DNA of 64,000 nucleotides from Treponema sp. GTDB lineage: Bacteria > Spirochaetota > Spirochaetia > Treponematales > Treponemataceae. The notes below the pieces were generated by a model. That model searched no databases and had not been told where the DNA came from. It saw only the letters and a program-made list of their open reading frames with translations. Positions 16,322 to 24,804 of the stretch are shown here, piece by piece. Position numbers and translations under genes: made by a program. Position 1 is the first letter of the stretch. Every line of letters starts with the position of its first letter. Where the stretch lies: assembly GCA_017935745.1 (NCBI GenBank), contig JAGBGX010000017.1, positions 146,569 through 210,568 of the forward strand. Direction: 5' to 3'.

Positions 16322-18049
16322 CTATCTGCCGAGAAGCTTGTCCAGCTCTGTGTTTTTTTTCAGCAATGAAGCGTCAGACGGATCAAGGGCAATGACCTGC
16401 TTCAGGTAATACTGCGCCCTTCTCCAGTCTTTCTTTGCATAGTACAGCTCATACAGCCGGTACAGCGAGTCCTTGTTCCGCGGATTGGCAGTCAGGCTGG
16501 CGCGGAGATCTTCCAGGGCAAGCTCCTCACTGCGCTGAAGCAGGCTCCGCTCATAATAAAGGAAGCTTTTCAGCCTTTGTCCCGCTCCGGGGATAAGGGA
16601 TGCAATCAGGCTCATTGCCTCTGTGCGCTGGGAGGAGGCAACAAGCACCTTTATATACGCCATGACCGCAGTTTCGTCAGCAGGATTTTCCCGGTAGAAC
16701 CGCTGCGCAAGCTCCTGCGCCTCCGTGATTTTTTTCAGCGCAAGGCAGATGTCAATATGGCTTGAAAAAATATCGCTTCCCGCAGAAGGGAGCGCGGCCA
16801 GCCGGGAGCTCAGGCTGTACGCCTTTTGAAAGTCACCCTTTTTTATATATTCGTCCATGCAGATTTTCATTGCAGGAACAGAATCAGGATGCGACGCAAG
16901 AATTTCCTGCGCAAGCTCCTGTGCGCTCCTGCCGTTTACAGAAAGCCCTGTCATGGATGCTGTTTCCGCGGCAAGCAGCTGCGTTTCCAGATCCGACGGA
17001 TACCGCTCCAGAGCGGCAGAAACCGTCTCTATGGCTGCGGTGCTGTTCTTGTTCCAGTCGCGCTGAAGCCGTGCGCGCAGCAGATAATAGTCCCTGGAAG
17101 CAGGATTCTTTCGCTCGCTGACATCCAGAAGCGAAGAAGCGCGGATGTAGTCGCCCCGCTCCATGAGAATTCTGGCGCGCAAAAGAACATAGTCCGTATT
17201 GTCCGGCTCAAGCAGAAGAACGCGCACAACAAATCCTTCAGTCCTGTCAAAATCCCTGATGGCATACGAAGCGCGCGCGCACAGCTTTAAAAGCTCCGTG
17301 TCCTGCGGATAGCGCGGCAAAAGCTCCTCTCCGAACGAAAGCGCAAGCTCATAGTTTCCAGTCAGATAGCAGGCGTTCGCAATAGCCTGGATTATTTCCT
17401 TGGTTCCGGCTGAATACGCCCCGTTGCTTTGCGTGAAGTATGAAAGCGCCTTTTCGTTTTCGTTTTTCCTCAGGCACAGAACGCCCATAAGGTAGCTTGC
17501 AAGAACCGAGCCGGGATTCATTGAAATCGCGCTGGAAAGAGCCGCCTCTGCACGGCCGTAATAGCTGCTGACAGTTCCTCCTGACGGAGACAGAAGGACA
17601 AGCGACGGAAGCAGCGTTGAAAAAAAATCCGAGCTGTTTGTGCTCAGGTCGTAAATGCCCTTCCTTGCGCTTTCAATGGCGCCGACATACTGGTTCACAG
17701 GCACCCCGGAAGGCACATCCCATGAAACAGCCTCAGAAGGCCACACAATCTTCATTATTTCAGCGGAAATATACAGGAGCGTCTTTTCTGCATCAGTATA
17801 CTCCTCAGCAACGCTCCGGTGAATCATAAAGGCGGCCTGGCGCAGGCTCTGCGGCGACCCGATTTCAGCAAGCCGCACTGCCTCGCTGTTTACCGAAGAA
17901 AAAAAGGCGCGCTTTTTAGGCCCCTGCACCGGGACAGACACAGCGGAATCCAGATCGGAGCTGTCCGCACCTGACGGCGGTGCGCTTGCACAGGAGAGAA
18001 TCAGAAAAACTGCAAGGGCAGAAATTACAAAGCCAAAAAATCCGCGCAT
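16322..18049 (-). CDS. TPR-repeat lipoprotein
   Basis: A 575-residue lipoprotein made almost wholly of tetratricopeptide helices. The N terminus MRGFFGFVISALAVFLILSC is a lipoprotein signal with the acylated Cys at 20 (LILSC). TPR-like repeats are seen from about residue 185 onward: ASYLMGVLCLRKNENEKALSY, NACYLTGNYELALSFGEELL, LLRARILMERGDYIRASSLL and, at the end, LYELYYAKKDWRRAQYYLKQ. Such proteins act as scaffolds in the spirochaete envelope; the partner is not known. It follows the small membrane-protein gene by 21 bp and so is likely cotranscribed with it. There is no Shine-Dalgarno before the ATG at 18049 (the upstream bases are TAATATAGAAA), so coupling or a local start is possible. Confidence 0.82.
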   Translation of the reverse strand: MRGFFGFVISALAVFLILSCASAPPSGADSSDLDSAVSVPVQGPKKRAFFSSVNSEAVRLAEIGSPQSLRQAAFMIHRSVAEEYTDAEKTLLYISAEIMKIVWPSEAVSWDVPSGVPVNQYVGAIESARKGIYDLSTNSSDFFSTLLPSLVLLSPSGGTVSSYYGRAEAALSSAISMNPGSVLASYLMGVLCLRKNENEKALSYFTQSNGAYSAGTKEIIQAIANACYLTGNYELALSFGEELLPRYPQDTELLKLCARASYAIRDFDRTEGFVVRVLLLEPDNTDYVLLRARILMERGDYIRASSLLDVSERKNPASRDYYLLRARLQRDWNKNSTAAIETVSAALERYPSDLETQLLAAETASMTGLSVNGRSAQELAQEILASHPDSVPAMKICMDEYIKKGDFQKAYSLSSRLAALPSAGSDIFSSHIDICLALKKITEAQELAQRFYRENPADETAVMAYIKVLVASSQRTEAMSLIASLIPGAGQRLKSFLYYERSLLQRSEELALEDLRASLTANPRNKDSLYRLYELYYAKKDWRRAQYYLKQVIALDPSDASLLKKNTELDKLLGR

Positions 18050-18070
18050 TTTCTATATTAAAAAGAGCCG

Positions 18071-18520
18071 CTACACCGTTTTTTCAGAAAAACTGTCTTC
18101 CGCCGAGTCGTCCTGCATATACGGAAATTCTTCCCCTGTCTTTCTCTTGACACCGTATGTCGCAATGAGAATGACTCCAAACACAACCAGCACAATAGGC
18201 CAGAAAACCGATATGAATTTCCGAAAGGAAACGTGGAAGACATCCGTGGAAAACAGCAGGAAGATAATTCCCAGAATGAACAGGAACACAGACGGAAAGA
18301 AAAAAACAGAGCGCAGCCGCCGGTAAATGAAAAAATCCGCGGCAAAGAACGAAAGCCCGGTGTTTATGACAACAACAGGCCAAAATTTTCTCACTGTCAT
18401 GCCAAGAAATCCGATATTGCTCAGGCTGAAAAAAATTCCGTTGAGGATAAACATAAATCCCAGCACTATCAGGAGGCTCCGCTTGCGCAGGCGTGAGTCC
18501 CTGCCGTCAGTATATTCCAT
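18071..18520 (-). CDS. Small membrane protein with LiaF-like four-helix region
   Basis: A 149-residue inner-membrane protein. ATG at 18520 (MEYTDGRDSRLRKRSLLIVL) is chosen for the nearby AGGA; an earlier in-frame start adds 30 unlikely residues and overlaps the promoter region of the divergent gene. Four hydrophobic segments appear as two similar pairs: LGFMFILNGIFFSLSNIGFL with FWPVVVINTGLSFFAADFF, and VFLFILGIIFLLFSTDVF with FWPIVLVVFGVILIATYG. The repeated FWP(V/I)V motif is that of the LiaF/DUF5668-type membrane domain found in envelope-stress proteins. The acidic tail (DDSAEDSF) is cytoplasmic or periplasmic; no DNA-binding or LiaF C-terminal domain is present. The function is unknown. 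Confidence 0.7.
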   Translation of the reverse strand: MEYTDGRDSRLRKRSLLIVLGFMFILNGIFFSLSNIGFLGMTVRKFWPVVVINTGLSFFAADFFIYRRLRSVFFFPSVFLFILGIIFLLFSTDVFHVSFRKFISVFWPIVLVVFGVILIATYGVKRKTGEEFPYMQDDSAEDSFSEKTV

Positions 18521-18652
18521 AATATGTCCTCTAAAAATGCAATGTGTCCGCGCCGGCCAAACAGCCGTCCGCCAGATAAAAAGAATAGTATAAATTTCAA
18601 TTCTTGACAATGGAAGTTCACATTGCTTTCATTATATGATAGACTGTATATC

Positions 18653-19717
18653 ATGATACGGAAACCTGCAAAAGCGGCGCTGGCAGCCGCGGCTTCGCTC
18701 CTGCTCTTTTCCTGCGCACGCCAGCAGAAAGGGCAGATTCAGCCGGAAGCGTTTACAAAGAAATACCGGGACACCCAGGAGCTTCTCGGCTCGCTTCTGG
18801 AAAAGGAAGGCCTTGCAGATGAAACGCGGTATGCAGTCGTCAACAGGATTGCAGGCAACATGCTTTCTGTCAAGGACTATCCGTCGCTGATCTATTTCCT
18901 CACAAACTGGGCGGAAACGCATCCTGATGATTCATACAACGCCTACTGGTTTCTGATGGCGGCATACGCGTACCTTGAAAACGATGCCGAGCCGATTGCA
19001 GAATACTACTTTGAGCGCATACTCAGCAGCTGCAGCGATCTTACCGTCCGGGGAAAGTCGATTCACTTTATCTGCCTCCAGCACCTGATTCAGATAAGCA
19101 GGAATTCCGCCAGCAGAATTGCATACATGAACCAGCTTATCAGCAGGTTTCCGAACGACATAAGCACAACGGAGCTTTTTTTCCGGCTTGCAAAGGAATA
19201 CGAGCGTGAAGGAGACTGGAGCCAGGCAGTCCGCTCATACACGCAGTACCTTGACCAGGACGATGCCTCCACGCTGCAAATCACGGGCTACCCCAACGCC
19301 TACATGAACGCACGGCAGCTCATAAACTTCAGCAACTCGCCCAAGGACTGGACATTTGAAACGCTGGATGCACTTGTGTCCGCGGTAAAGGCAGGAATCG
19401 CCTCATACAACTACCGCGCGCTCGACAAGTACAAGTCAAAGGTAAATTTCTTTGCCATGTCGTGGCGGCAGGTGGAAACTGACGCAAACGCCCAGGAAAA
19501 CTTTTCCATGCGCTCCTTTATGCGCGGAAACAGAATCCGCTGCAGCACAACGCTCGACCCTTCATCATCTTCCACGGAAGCATATCTCCGGACAACAGGC
19601 TGGAGCAACTACGTCAATGTCTGGTACCTGTATTTCCGGAAAGTGAATTTTCCGGCGGACCCTGAAATCCACGGGCGCTGGGAATGGGCAGGCATTTATT
19701 ATGGCGAGAAACTGTAG
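18653..19717 (+). CDS. Lipoprotein with TPR-like helices, first gene of an envelope operon
   Basis: A 354-residue lipoprotein. It begins MIRKPAKAALAAAASLLLFSC with the acylated Cys at 21 (LLFSC). Helical TPR-like segments follow: NAYWFLMAAYAYLENDAEPIAEYYFERIL and ELFFRLAKEYEREGDWSQAVRSY. The C-terminal third (FSMRSFMRGNRIRCSTTLDP and WYLYFRKVNFPADPEIHGRW) has no domain I recognise. It ends directly against the lytic transglycosylase gene, with the stop and next ATG abutting, so the two are coupled; the order lipoprotein, transglycosylase, OmpA protein resembles a treponemal cluster. There is no Shine-Dalgarno before ATG. TTGACA at 18604-18609 has no -10 at normal spacing; TATGAT at 18635-18640 is 12 nt from the start. 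Confidence 0.75.
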   Translation: MIRKPAKAALAAAASLLLFSCARQQKGQIQPEAFTKKYRDTQELLGSLLEKEGLADETRYAVVNRIAGNMLSVKDYPSLIYFLTNWAETHPDDSYNAYWFLMAAYAYLENDAEPIAEYYFERILSSCSDLTVRGKSIHFICLQHLIQISRNSASRIAYMNQLISRFPNDISTTELFFRLAKEYEREGDWSQAVRSYTQYLDQDDASTLQITGYPNAYMNARQLINFSNSPKDWTFETLDALVSAVKAGIASYNYRALDKYKSKVNFFAMSWRQVETDANAQENFSMRSFMRGNRIRCSTTLDPSSSSTEAYLRTTGWSNYVNVWYLYFRKVNFPADPEIHGRWEWAGIYYGEKL

Positions 19718-20728
19718 ATGAGCATGAAAAAAAGACTGATTTTCCTTTTCCTCCCGCTGACTGCGCTCATTCTGCCGGGAACAGCGTCTGCCGAGCCGGT
19801 AGCCGACTTTACGCTGACCATGGACTCCCTTGAAAAAAAGGAAAGCGCGCAGAAAGCACCGCCTTCCCTTCCCGCGCAAACGGACAGCCGGGACGCAAAG
19901 CCGTACCGCATTGCAGAACCAAAGCGGCGGGACATCGGCATGCACGGTGTCTTTCAGGAACGCACCGCAGCATACCGCGAGCGCTACCTTTCCGACGCGA
20001 ACCGCAAATGGCTTTCAGAGGTTCTCTACGACTCCATTCCTTACCGCCCGTACATCAGGGCGCAGCTCAAGGCGCGCAAGATGCCGCTGTACCTTCAGTA
20101 CCTCCCGGTAGTAGAGTCAAACTACAAGCCGACCGCAGTTTCTCCGTCAGGCGCAACGGGACTGTGGCAGTTCATGGCAAACAGCATGTCGCCTTACCTG
20201 AAAAAGAACGAATACCTTGACGAGCGGCGCGACCCGTGGAAAGAAACAGACGCCGCCCTTTCAAAGCTCACAGAAAACTACCGCACCTTCAGGGACTGGA
20301 ACCTTGCAATCGCGGCATACAACATGGGAGCAGGAGCCGTAGGACGCATTGTCAAGGCGCACCCCGGAAAAGACTTCTGGCAGCTGTGCGAGCAGGGGCT
20401 TCTCTCAAGCCAGGCAACGGAATACATCCCCAAGCTTATCGCTGTCGCCGACATCGTTGAAAACGCAGACTATTACGGCGCGCTGGAAATCGGCGTGGCG
20501 GACAAACGGATTGAAGGCGTGCAGCCGCAGAAATTCAGCTATCTGAAAGTAAAAGGAAGCATACATCTTTCCACCGTGGCAGAGGCGGCCGGAATCCCGC
20601 TGGAGACAGTCAGAATGCTCAACATCGAGCTGCTCAAGGACTGCACGCCGCCAAAGTCCGAGTACAGGATCCGGCTTCCCGAGGGAGCCGCAAAAACCGC
20701 AGCAGAAAGCCTCAGAAAGCGCAGCTGA
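19718..20728 (+). CDS. Membrane-bound lytic murein transglycosylase, SLT family (MltD-like)
   Basis: Periplasmic enzyme that cleaves the MurNAc-GlcNAc bond of peptidoglycan, leaving 1,6-anhydro ends. 336 residues: a signal peptide (KKRLIFLFLPLTALILPGTASA), a linker, then the SLT domain at about residues 125-250. The catalytic Glu lies in LPVVESNYKPTAVSPSGATG, followed by LWQFMANSM and the third motif NLAIAAYNMGAGAVGRIV. The C-terminal 60 residues (FSYLKVKGSIHLSTVAEAAG, LRMLNIELLK type) look like a single LysM-like or MltD-type tail. ATG at 19718 abuts the preceding stop codon; ATG two codons on (19724) is also possible. It probably acts with the neighbouring OmpA-domain protein, which would bind the same peptidoglycan. 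Confidence 0.9.
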   Translation: MSMKKRLIFLFLPLTALILPGTASAEPVADFTLTMDSLEKKESAQKAPPSLPAQTDSRDAKPYRIAEPKRRDIGMHGVFQERTAAYRERYLSDANRKWLSEVLYDSIPYRPYIRAQLKARKMPLYLQYLPVVESNYKPTAVSPSGATGLWQFMANSMSPYLKKNEYLDERRDPWKETDAALSKLTENYRTFRDWNLAIAAYNMGAGAVGRIVKAHPGKDFWQLCEQGLLSSQATEYIPKLIAVADIVENADYYGALEIGVADKRIEGVQPQKFSYLKVKGSIHLSTVAEAAGIPLETVRMLNIELLKDCTPPKSEYRIRLPEGAAKTAAESLRKRS

Positions 20729-20799
20729 AGCGTGCGTCACAAGCCCTGTGCGCTCTAATTCAGCTTGAATTTTATGCCTGGAATGCCGAAAATCAGATT

Positions 20800-22293
20800 A
20801 TGAAAGCGGATTTTCTTTTTTGCGCAGGCAGCAGGACTGCCGCCGCAGTTCTTTTTCTCTGTGCGCAGGCCGCATCCGCCCAGACGTATGTAGAGCGGCT
20901 TTCCGAGGCAGAATATGAGGAGATGAGGAACCCGGGAATATACGTTCCGTACTCTGACCTTGAAATGGAGCGGGAAGCCATGATGGCAGCCGCGGCAAAC
21001 GGGCATGTGTCTCCAGAGAACGCAGTGATGGCTGCCTCCTGCTTTGTGAACTGGACAGACGGCACGTTTTCTTCCGATGTTTCGCTCGATGTTGAAAAGG
21101 CAGGCATTCCGATGCCGGGCGGAAAGGCGACTGCGGTAAAGGAAATTGAAATGAAGCTTCCGATTCTGGCAAAGGATCCGCTGCTTTCGCTGTATGTTGA
21201 TGACGCCAAGAACCTCGGGGATCTTGTCCTTGAGGGAAGCATCACGCTCGAAGACCTGACGCGCATTGTGGACAGCAGCAAGAAGACTCCCGCTATGTTT
21301 GCGTCCGGGGGAGTGAACCTGCTGACCAGGCACACAATCAAGCTCACAGACATTTCCTCAAGCCTTATAAAGCACAAGACGCCGTATGAAAATCCGCAGC
21401 CGATTGAGCATGTTTCGTCCCGGGAATACACGGGAATCATCATAGACGCGCGCGGACAGCTGCCTATCCACGGGGAATTCACAGAAAGCGAGGCATATCC
21501 CTGCCTCTTCCCCAAAATCTGGACCGAGGACATGGATCTTCTGTACGAGCGGAACATGGTCAAAAGCGACATTGCGCGGACACAGGGCATTGTCCACTAT
21601 GCAAGCTCCGAATTCACTGAAGACTACGCGGACAGGACGGGAAATTCCCCGCTGTGGATAACGGCAAAGAAAGTCTACGGAATCAACAGGTGCGATCCGA
21701 TTATTTCCCGCAGCGACTACCTGCGCATTGTTTCCGTAAAGCAGAACCTTGAGCTTTTAAAGCAGGGAAAAGTCGTTATTCTTCTGGACAAGAAAAACCT
21801 TGAGCACACAGTTGAAGTTCCGCTGAAGGAAAAGAGCTACTACATCACGTACCATCAGCTCAAGCGGTTCTTCTTTGAGCGCAAGATTCCAGACATAGAC
21901 CTTGAGGATGTACTGAAGGGAATCCAGATTACAGTCCAGAACCTGCAGTTCATTGCGGACTCGTATGAGCTGCTTCCCGAAGAAAAGCCGAGGATTGCCG
22001 AGATTGCGCAGTCACTCAAAAAAGCAGTTTCCTCAGGAGAGTACACCATACTGATTGAAGGGCACACAGCCGATGTGAACAAGCCGAACGGCCAGATGAC
22101 GCTCAGCGTCCAGCGGGCACAGGAAATCATAAAGGAGCTTTCGGCAAACGGGCTTGACAAGAGCCTCTTTACGTTCAGGGGATTCGGCGGAACAAAGCCC
22201 GTGGCAGACAACAGCACTCCCGAAGGAAGGGCGCTGAACCGGCGCGTTGAAATCATCATCATGCCGAAAGGAAGCTACATCCTGCGGGAATAG
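20800..22293 (+). CDS. OmpA-domain envelope protein (Tp0624-like)
   Basis: A 497-residue exported protein. The N terminus MKADFLFCAGSRTAAAVLFLCAQAASAQ is a signal peptide. The long middle region (about residues 30-360) has no repeats and no family I can name with certainty. The last about 130 residues are an OmpA-like domain: YTILIEGHTADV, then MTLSVQRAQEIIKELSANGL and GRALNRRVEIIIMPKG, with the Asp and Arg that bind meso-diaminopimelate or ornithine cross-bridges. The layout, a large novel region before a C-terminal OmpA domain and the lipoprotein/transglycosylase neighbours, is like T. pallidum Tp0624, from memory. It would tie the outer envelope to peptidoglycan. The start has no clear Shine-Dalgarno; the next gene begins 3 bp past the stop. 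Confidence 0.8.
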   Translation: MKADFLFCAGSRTAAAVLFLCAQAASAQTYVERLSEAEYEEMRNPGIYVPYSDLEMEREAMMAAAANGHVSPENAVMAASCFVNWTDGTFSSDVSLDVEKAGIPMPGGKATAVKEIEMKLPILAKDPLLSLYVDDAKNLGDLVLEGSITLEDLTRIVDSSKKTPAMFASGGVNLLTRHTIKLTDISSSLIKHKTPYENPQPIEHVSSREYTGIIIDARGQLPIHGEFTESEAYPCLFPKIWTEDMDLLYERNMVKSDIARTQGIVHYASSEFTEDYADRTGNSPLWITAKKVYGINRCDPIISRSDYLRIVSVKQNLELLKQGKVVILLDKKNLEHTVEVPLKEKSYYITYHQLKRFFFERKIPDIDLEDVLKGIQITVQNLQFIADSYELLPEEKPRIAEIAQSLKKAVSSGEYTILIEGHTADVNKPNGQMTLSVQRAQEIIKELSANGLDKSLFTFRGFGGTKPVADNSTPEGRALNRRVEIIIMPKGSYILRE

Positions 22294-22296
22294 AAA

Positions 22297-23028
22297 ATGG
22301 CAGAGCAGTTTGCACGGTCCGCTCTTGTTTTCGGGGAGGAAGGAATAGCGCGCCTGAGGAAGCGCCGCGTCGCAGTGTTCGGGCTGGGAGGCGTCGGCGG
22401 CGCAGCGGCGGAAGCGCTTGTGCGCGGCGGAATCGGGGCGGTTGACCTGATTGACAGCGACATTGTCTCGCTGACAAACCTGAACAGGCAGATTATCGCA
22501 ACACGCAGAACGGTCGGAATGTACAAAACTGATGCTGCGCGCGAGAGGCTGCTCGACATCTGCCCTGACACAGACATCCGCACATACAAGGTTTTCTTTA
22601 CGCCTGAAAATCAGGATGAATTTGATTTTTCTCAGTACGACTATGTGATTGACGCCATAGACACGGTTGCAGGAAAAATTGCGCTTGCTGAAAAGGCTGA
22701 AAAGAGCGGAACGCGGATAATCAGCTGCATGGGAGCCGGAAACAAGACGGACATCTGCTCCCTTGCGGTTGCCGACATCTTTGACACAAGCATCTGCCCG
22801 CTCGCACGGACAATGCGCCGGGAACTGAAAAAACGGGGAATCAGGGCGCTTAAAGCAGTCTTTTCAACAGAGGTTCCAGTGAAAGCACACATCACAGACG
22901 GAGCGGAATTACAGGAAAAAGGAACAGCCGGGCGGCCGGCTCCGGGAAGCACATCATTTGTTCCGCCGGCAGCAGGGCTTGTTATGGCAGGAGAAGTCAT
23001 CAAGGAGCTTTCCGGCTTTTACGGATGA
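22297..23028 (+). CDS. tcdA: tRNA threonylcarbamoyladenosine dehydratase (ThiF/E1-like)
   Basis: Uses ATP to cyclise t6A37 of ANN-decoding tRNAs to ct6A. The 243 residues start with the ThiF-type Rossmann motif VAVFGLGGVGGAAAEALVRGG, then DLIDSDIVSLTNLNRQI (the Asp and Arg that hold ATP) and YDYVIDAIDTVAGKIAL. The segment RIISCMGAGNKTD, followed by DTSICPLARTMRRELKKRGI, is characteristic of TcdA/CsdL and separates it from MoeB and ThiF, which have paired zinc cysteines that are absent here. It starts 3 bp after the OmpA gene, so it is at the end of that plus-strand unit. It meets purN tail to tail with one base between the stops and no obvious terminator. Confidence 0.88.
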   Translation: MAEQFARSALVFGEEGIARLRKRRVAVFGLGGVGGAAAEALVRGGIGAVDLIDSDIVSLTNLNRQIIATRRTVGMYKTDAARERLLDICPDTDIRTYKVFFTPENQDEFDFSQYDYVIDAIDTVAGKIALAEKAEKSGTRIISCMGAGNKTDICSLAVADIFDTSICPLARTMRRELKKRGIRALKAVFSTEVPVKAHITDGAELQEKGTAGRPAPGSTSFVPPAAGLVMAGEVIKELSGFYG

Positions 23029-23029
23029 T

Positions 23030-23668
23030 TCACTTCAAGATACCGCGGTTTCCTTCAATCATTTTGCACACGCCCTCGACTATCGCCTCATGCTCTTTCG
23101 GGGCAATCCGCTCATACAGCGACTCAGGCGTATCACCGCTCAGCACCGGGACTTTTTTCTGCACGAGAATGCTCCCGGTGTCGCAGCCCGAGTCAACAAG
23201 ATGAACTGTGCAGCCGCTTTCGGTTTCGTGCGCGGCAAGGACAGCCTCATGGACATGATGCCCCCACATTCCCCTTCCGCCGAATTTCGGAAGCAGAGCC
23301 GGGTGCAGGTTTACAATCCGCCCGCGGTACTCGCTGATGATGTCCCCCTGAAGCACGCTCAGATATCCGGCGCAGACAATGCCGCTGATATTCCGCTTCC
23401 TGCACTCTTCAAGAATAGCATCGGAAACAGCCCGGTTCTTTTCCTCACGGGAAGCGGACAGCGCGCGTTCCTTTCCCATCACGCTGAACGGGCTTTTTAC
23501 CAGCGTTTCAATTCCGGCAGCAGCCGCGCGCTCCAAGGCAAAGGCATTTTTTGCGCTTGAAATCACAACGTCAATCCTGTACGGACAGCAGGAAGAGGAC
23601 TTTTCAAAGTCAATCAGCGCCTGAAGATTTGTTCCGCCGCCGGAAACAAGGACTGCCAGACTAAACAT
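23030..23668 (-). CDS. purN: Phosphoribosylglycinamide formyltransferase
   Basis: Third step of de novo purine synthesis: moves a formyl group from 10-formyl-THF to GAR. 212 residues of the GART fold: LAVLVSGGGTNLQALID is the phosphate-binding loop, and the catalytic triad is Asn120 and His122 in VNLHPALLP and Asp163 in DSGCDTGSILVQ. The segment FGGRGMWGHHVHEAVL matches the variable PurN loop. The start overlaps the purM stop by 8 bp, as expected for coupled translation. It is the last gene of purE-purF-purM-purN. Confidence 0.95.
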   Translation of the reverse strand: MFSLAVLVSGGGTNLQALIDFEKSSSCCPYRIDVVISSAKNAFALERAAAAGIETLVKSPFSVMGKERALSASREEKNRAVSDAILEECRKRNISGIVCAGYLSVLQGDIISEYRGRIVNLHPALLPKFGGRGMWGHHVHEAVLAAHETESGCTVHLVDSGCDTGSILVQKKVPVLSGDTPESLYERIAPKEHEAIVEGVCKMIEGNRGILK

Positions 23669-24770
23669 AGAACTGCGTCAGCTCCTTGCAGCCCTTGAAT
23701 TCACCTTTGACATCTTTTTCAGTATGCCCTACATAGCCGATTTCAAAGGCCTTCATTGCCAGAACGCCCTTCGCCGCGAATTTCTGTGCATTTTTGTTGA
23801 ACCGCTTTACAATTGCCGCCGCATCCTTTTTGCTTACAGCAAGCATAAATCCGATTCCCATGTTGAACGTTGAATACATATTCTTAGGATCCGCACCGCG
23901 CCTAACCAGCTCATCAAAAATTTCAGGAATTTCCCAGGAGCCTTTCCGTATCAGTGCGGCAAGCTGCTTTTTTCCTTCCTTTGCCCGGGGAAGCATACGC
24001 GGAACATTCTCGTAAAATCCGCCGCCAGTGATATGAACCATGCCGTGCACGCTTTCACGGAAGGCAGAAAGCACATCCATCACAGGGCGCACATAAATAC
24101 GCGTAGGAGTCAGAAGCACTTCGCCGATTTTCCGCTCCCTGCCGCCGACAGTGATTTTTTCATCAAAGTCTGTGACAAGCTTTCTGATTAAAGAATAGCC
24201 GTTTGAATGAGCTCCTGTTGAAGAAAGCCCGATCAGAATGTCGCCTTCCCTGATTTTTCTTCCGTCGATAATCTCAGACTTTTCAGCAACTCCCACGCCA
24301 AATCCTGCAAGGTCGTACTTTCCTTCGTCATAGAAGCCCGGCATTTCGGCAGTTTCCCCGCCGAGCAGCGCGCAGCCCGCGTCAACGCAGCCATCAGTCA
24401 CGCCCTTGACAAGCTCGCCGGCAATCTTTGCGTCAAGCTTTCCGCAGGCAATGTAGTCAAGGAAAAACAGTGTCTTTACGCCGCTGCACAGAATGTCATT
24501 GACGCTCATTGCAACGCAGTCAATGCCGACTGTGTCATATTTTTTCATCTGAAAGGCAATGTCAAGCTTTGTGCCTACGCCGTCTGTCCCGGAAACCATC
24601 ACCGGGTTCTTCATATTCTTGGGGACAGCGAACATTCCGTTGAATGCGCCAAGATCAGTCAGCTGGCCCGGAATCCGCGCGCGCGCAGACTGCTTCTTAT
24701 ACTTGTCAACTGCCCTGTATCCTTCGTTCACATTAACGCCGGCCTTCCTGTAATTTACGACATCTGCCAT
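23661..24770 (-). CDS. purM: Phosphoribosylformylglycinamidine cyclo-ligase (AIR synthetase)
   Basis: Fifth step of purine synthesis: ATP-dependent ring closure of FGAM to AIR. From ATG at 24770 (MADVVNYRKAGVNVNEGYRAV, with GGAGGAAATC upstream) it has 369 residues; an upstream extension of 21 codons lies inside the purF tail and is discarded. Motifs: VSGTDGVGTKLDIAFQMKKYDTVGIDCVAMSVNDILCSG (the PurM/PurL nucleotide site), ALLGGETAEMPGFY and LIGLSSTGAHSNGYSLIRK, and ITGGGFYENVPRMLP. It is 34 bp downstream of purF and overlaps purN. Confidence 0.97.
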   Translation of the reverse strand: MADVVNYRKAGVNVNEGYRAVDKYKKQSARARIPGQLTDLGAFNGMFAVPKNMKNPVMVSGTDGVGTKLDIAFQMKKYDTVGIDCVAMSVNDILCSGVKTLFFLDYIACGKLDAKIAGELVKGVTDGCVDAGCALLGGETAEMPGFYDEGKYDLAGFGVGVAEKSEIIDGRKIREGDILIGLSSTGAHSNGYSLIRKLVTDFDEKITVGGRERKIGEVLLTPTRIYVRPVMDVLSAFRESVHGMVHITGGGFYENVPRMLPRAKEGKKQLAALIRKGSWEIPEIFDELVRRGADPKNMYSTFNMGIGFMLAVSKKDAAAIVKRFNKNAQKFAAKGVLAMKAFEIGYVGHTEKDVKGEFKGCKELTQFYV

Positions 24771-24804
24771 GATTTCCTCCAAAACTGTTTTTCCGCCTGA
24801 TGAA

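Noticed and set aside
18604..18640. TTGACA with TATGAT upstream of the lipoprotein gene at 18653
   Set aside because: The two boxes are 25 bp apart, too far for a normal promoter; no -10 lies at 16-18 bp.
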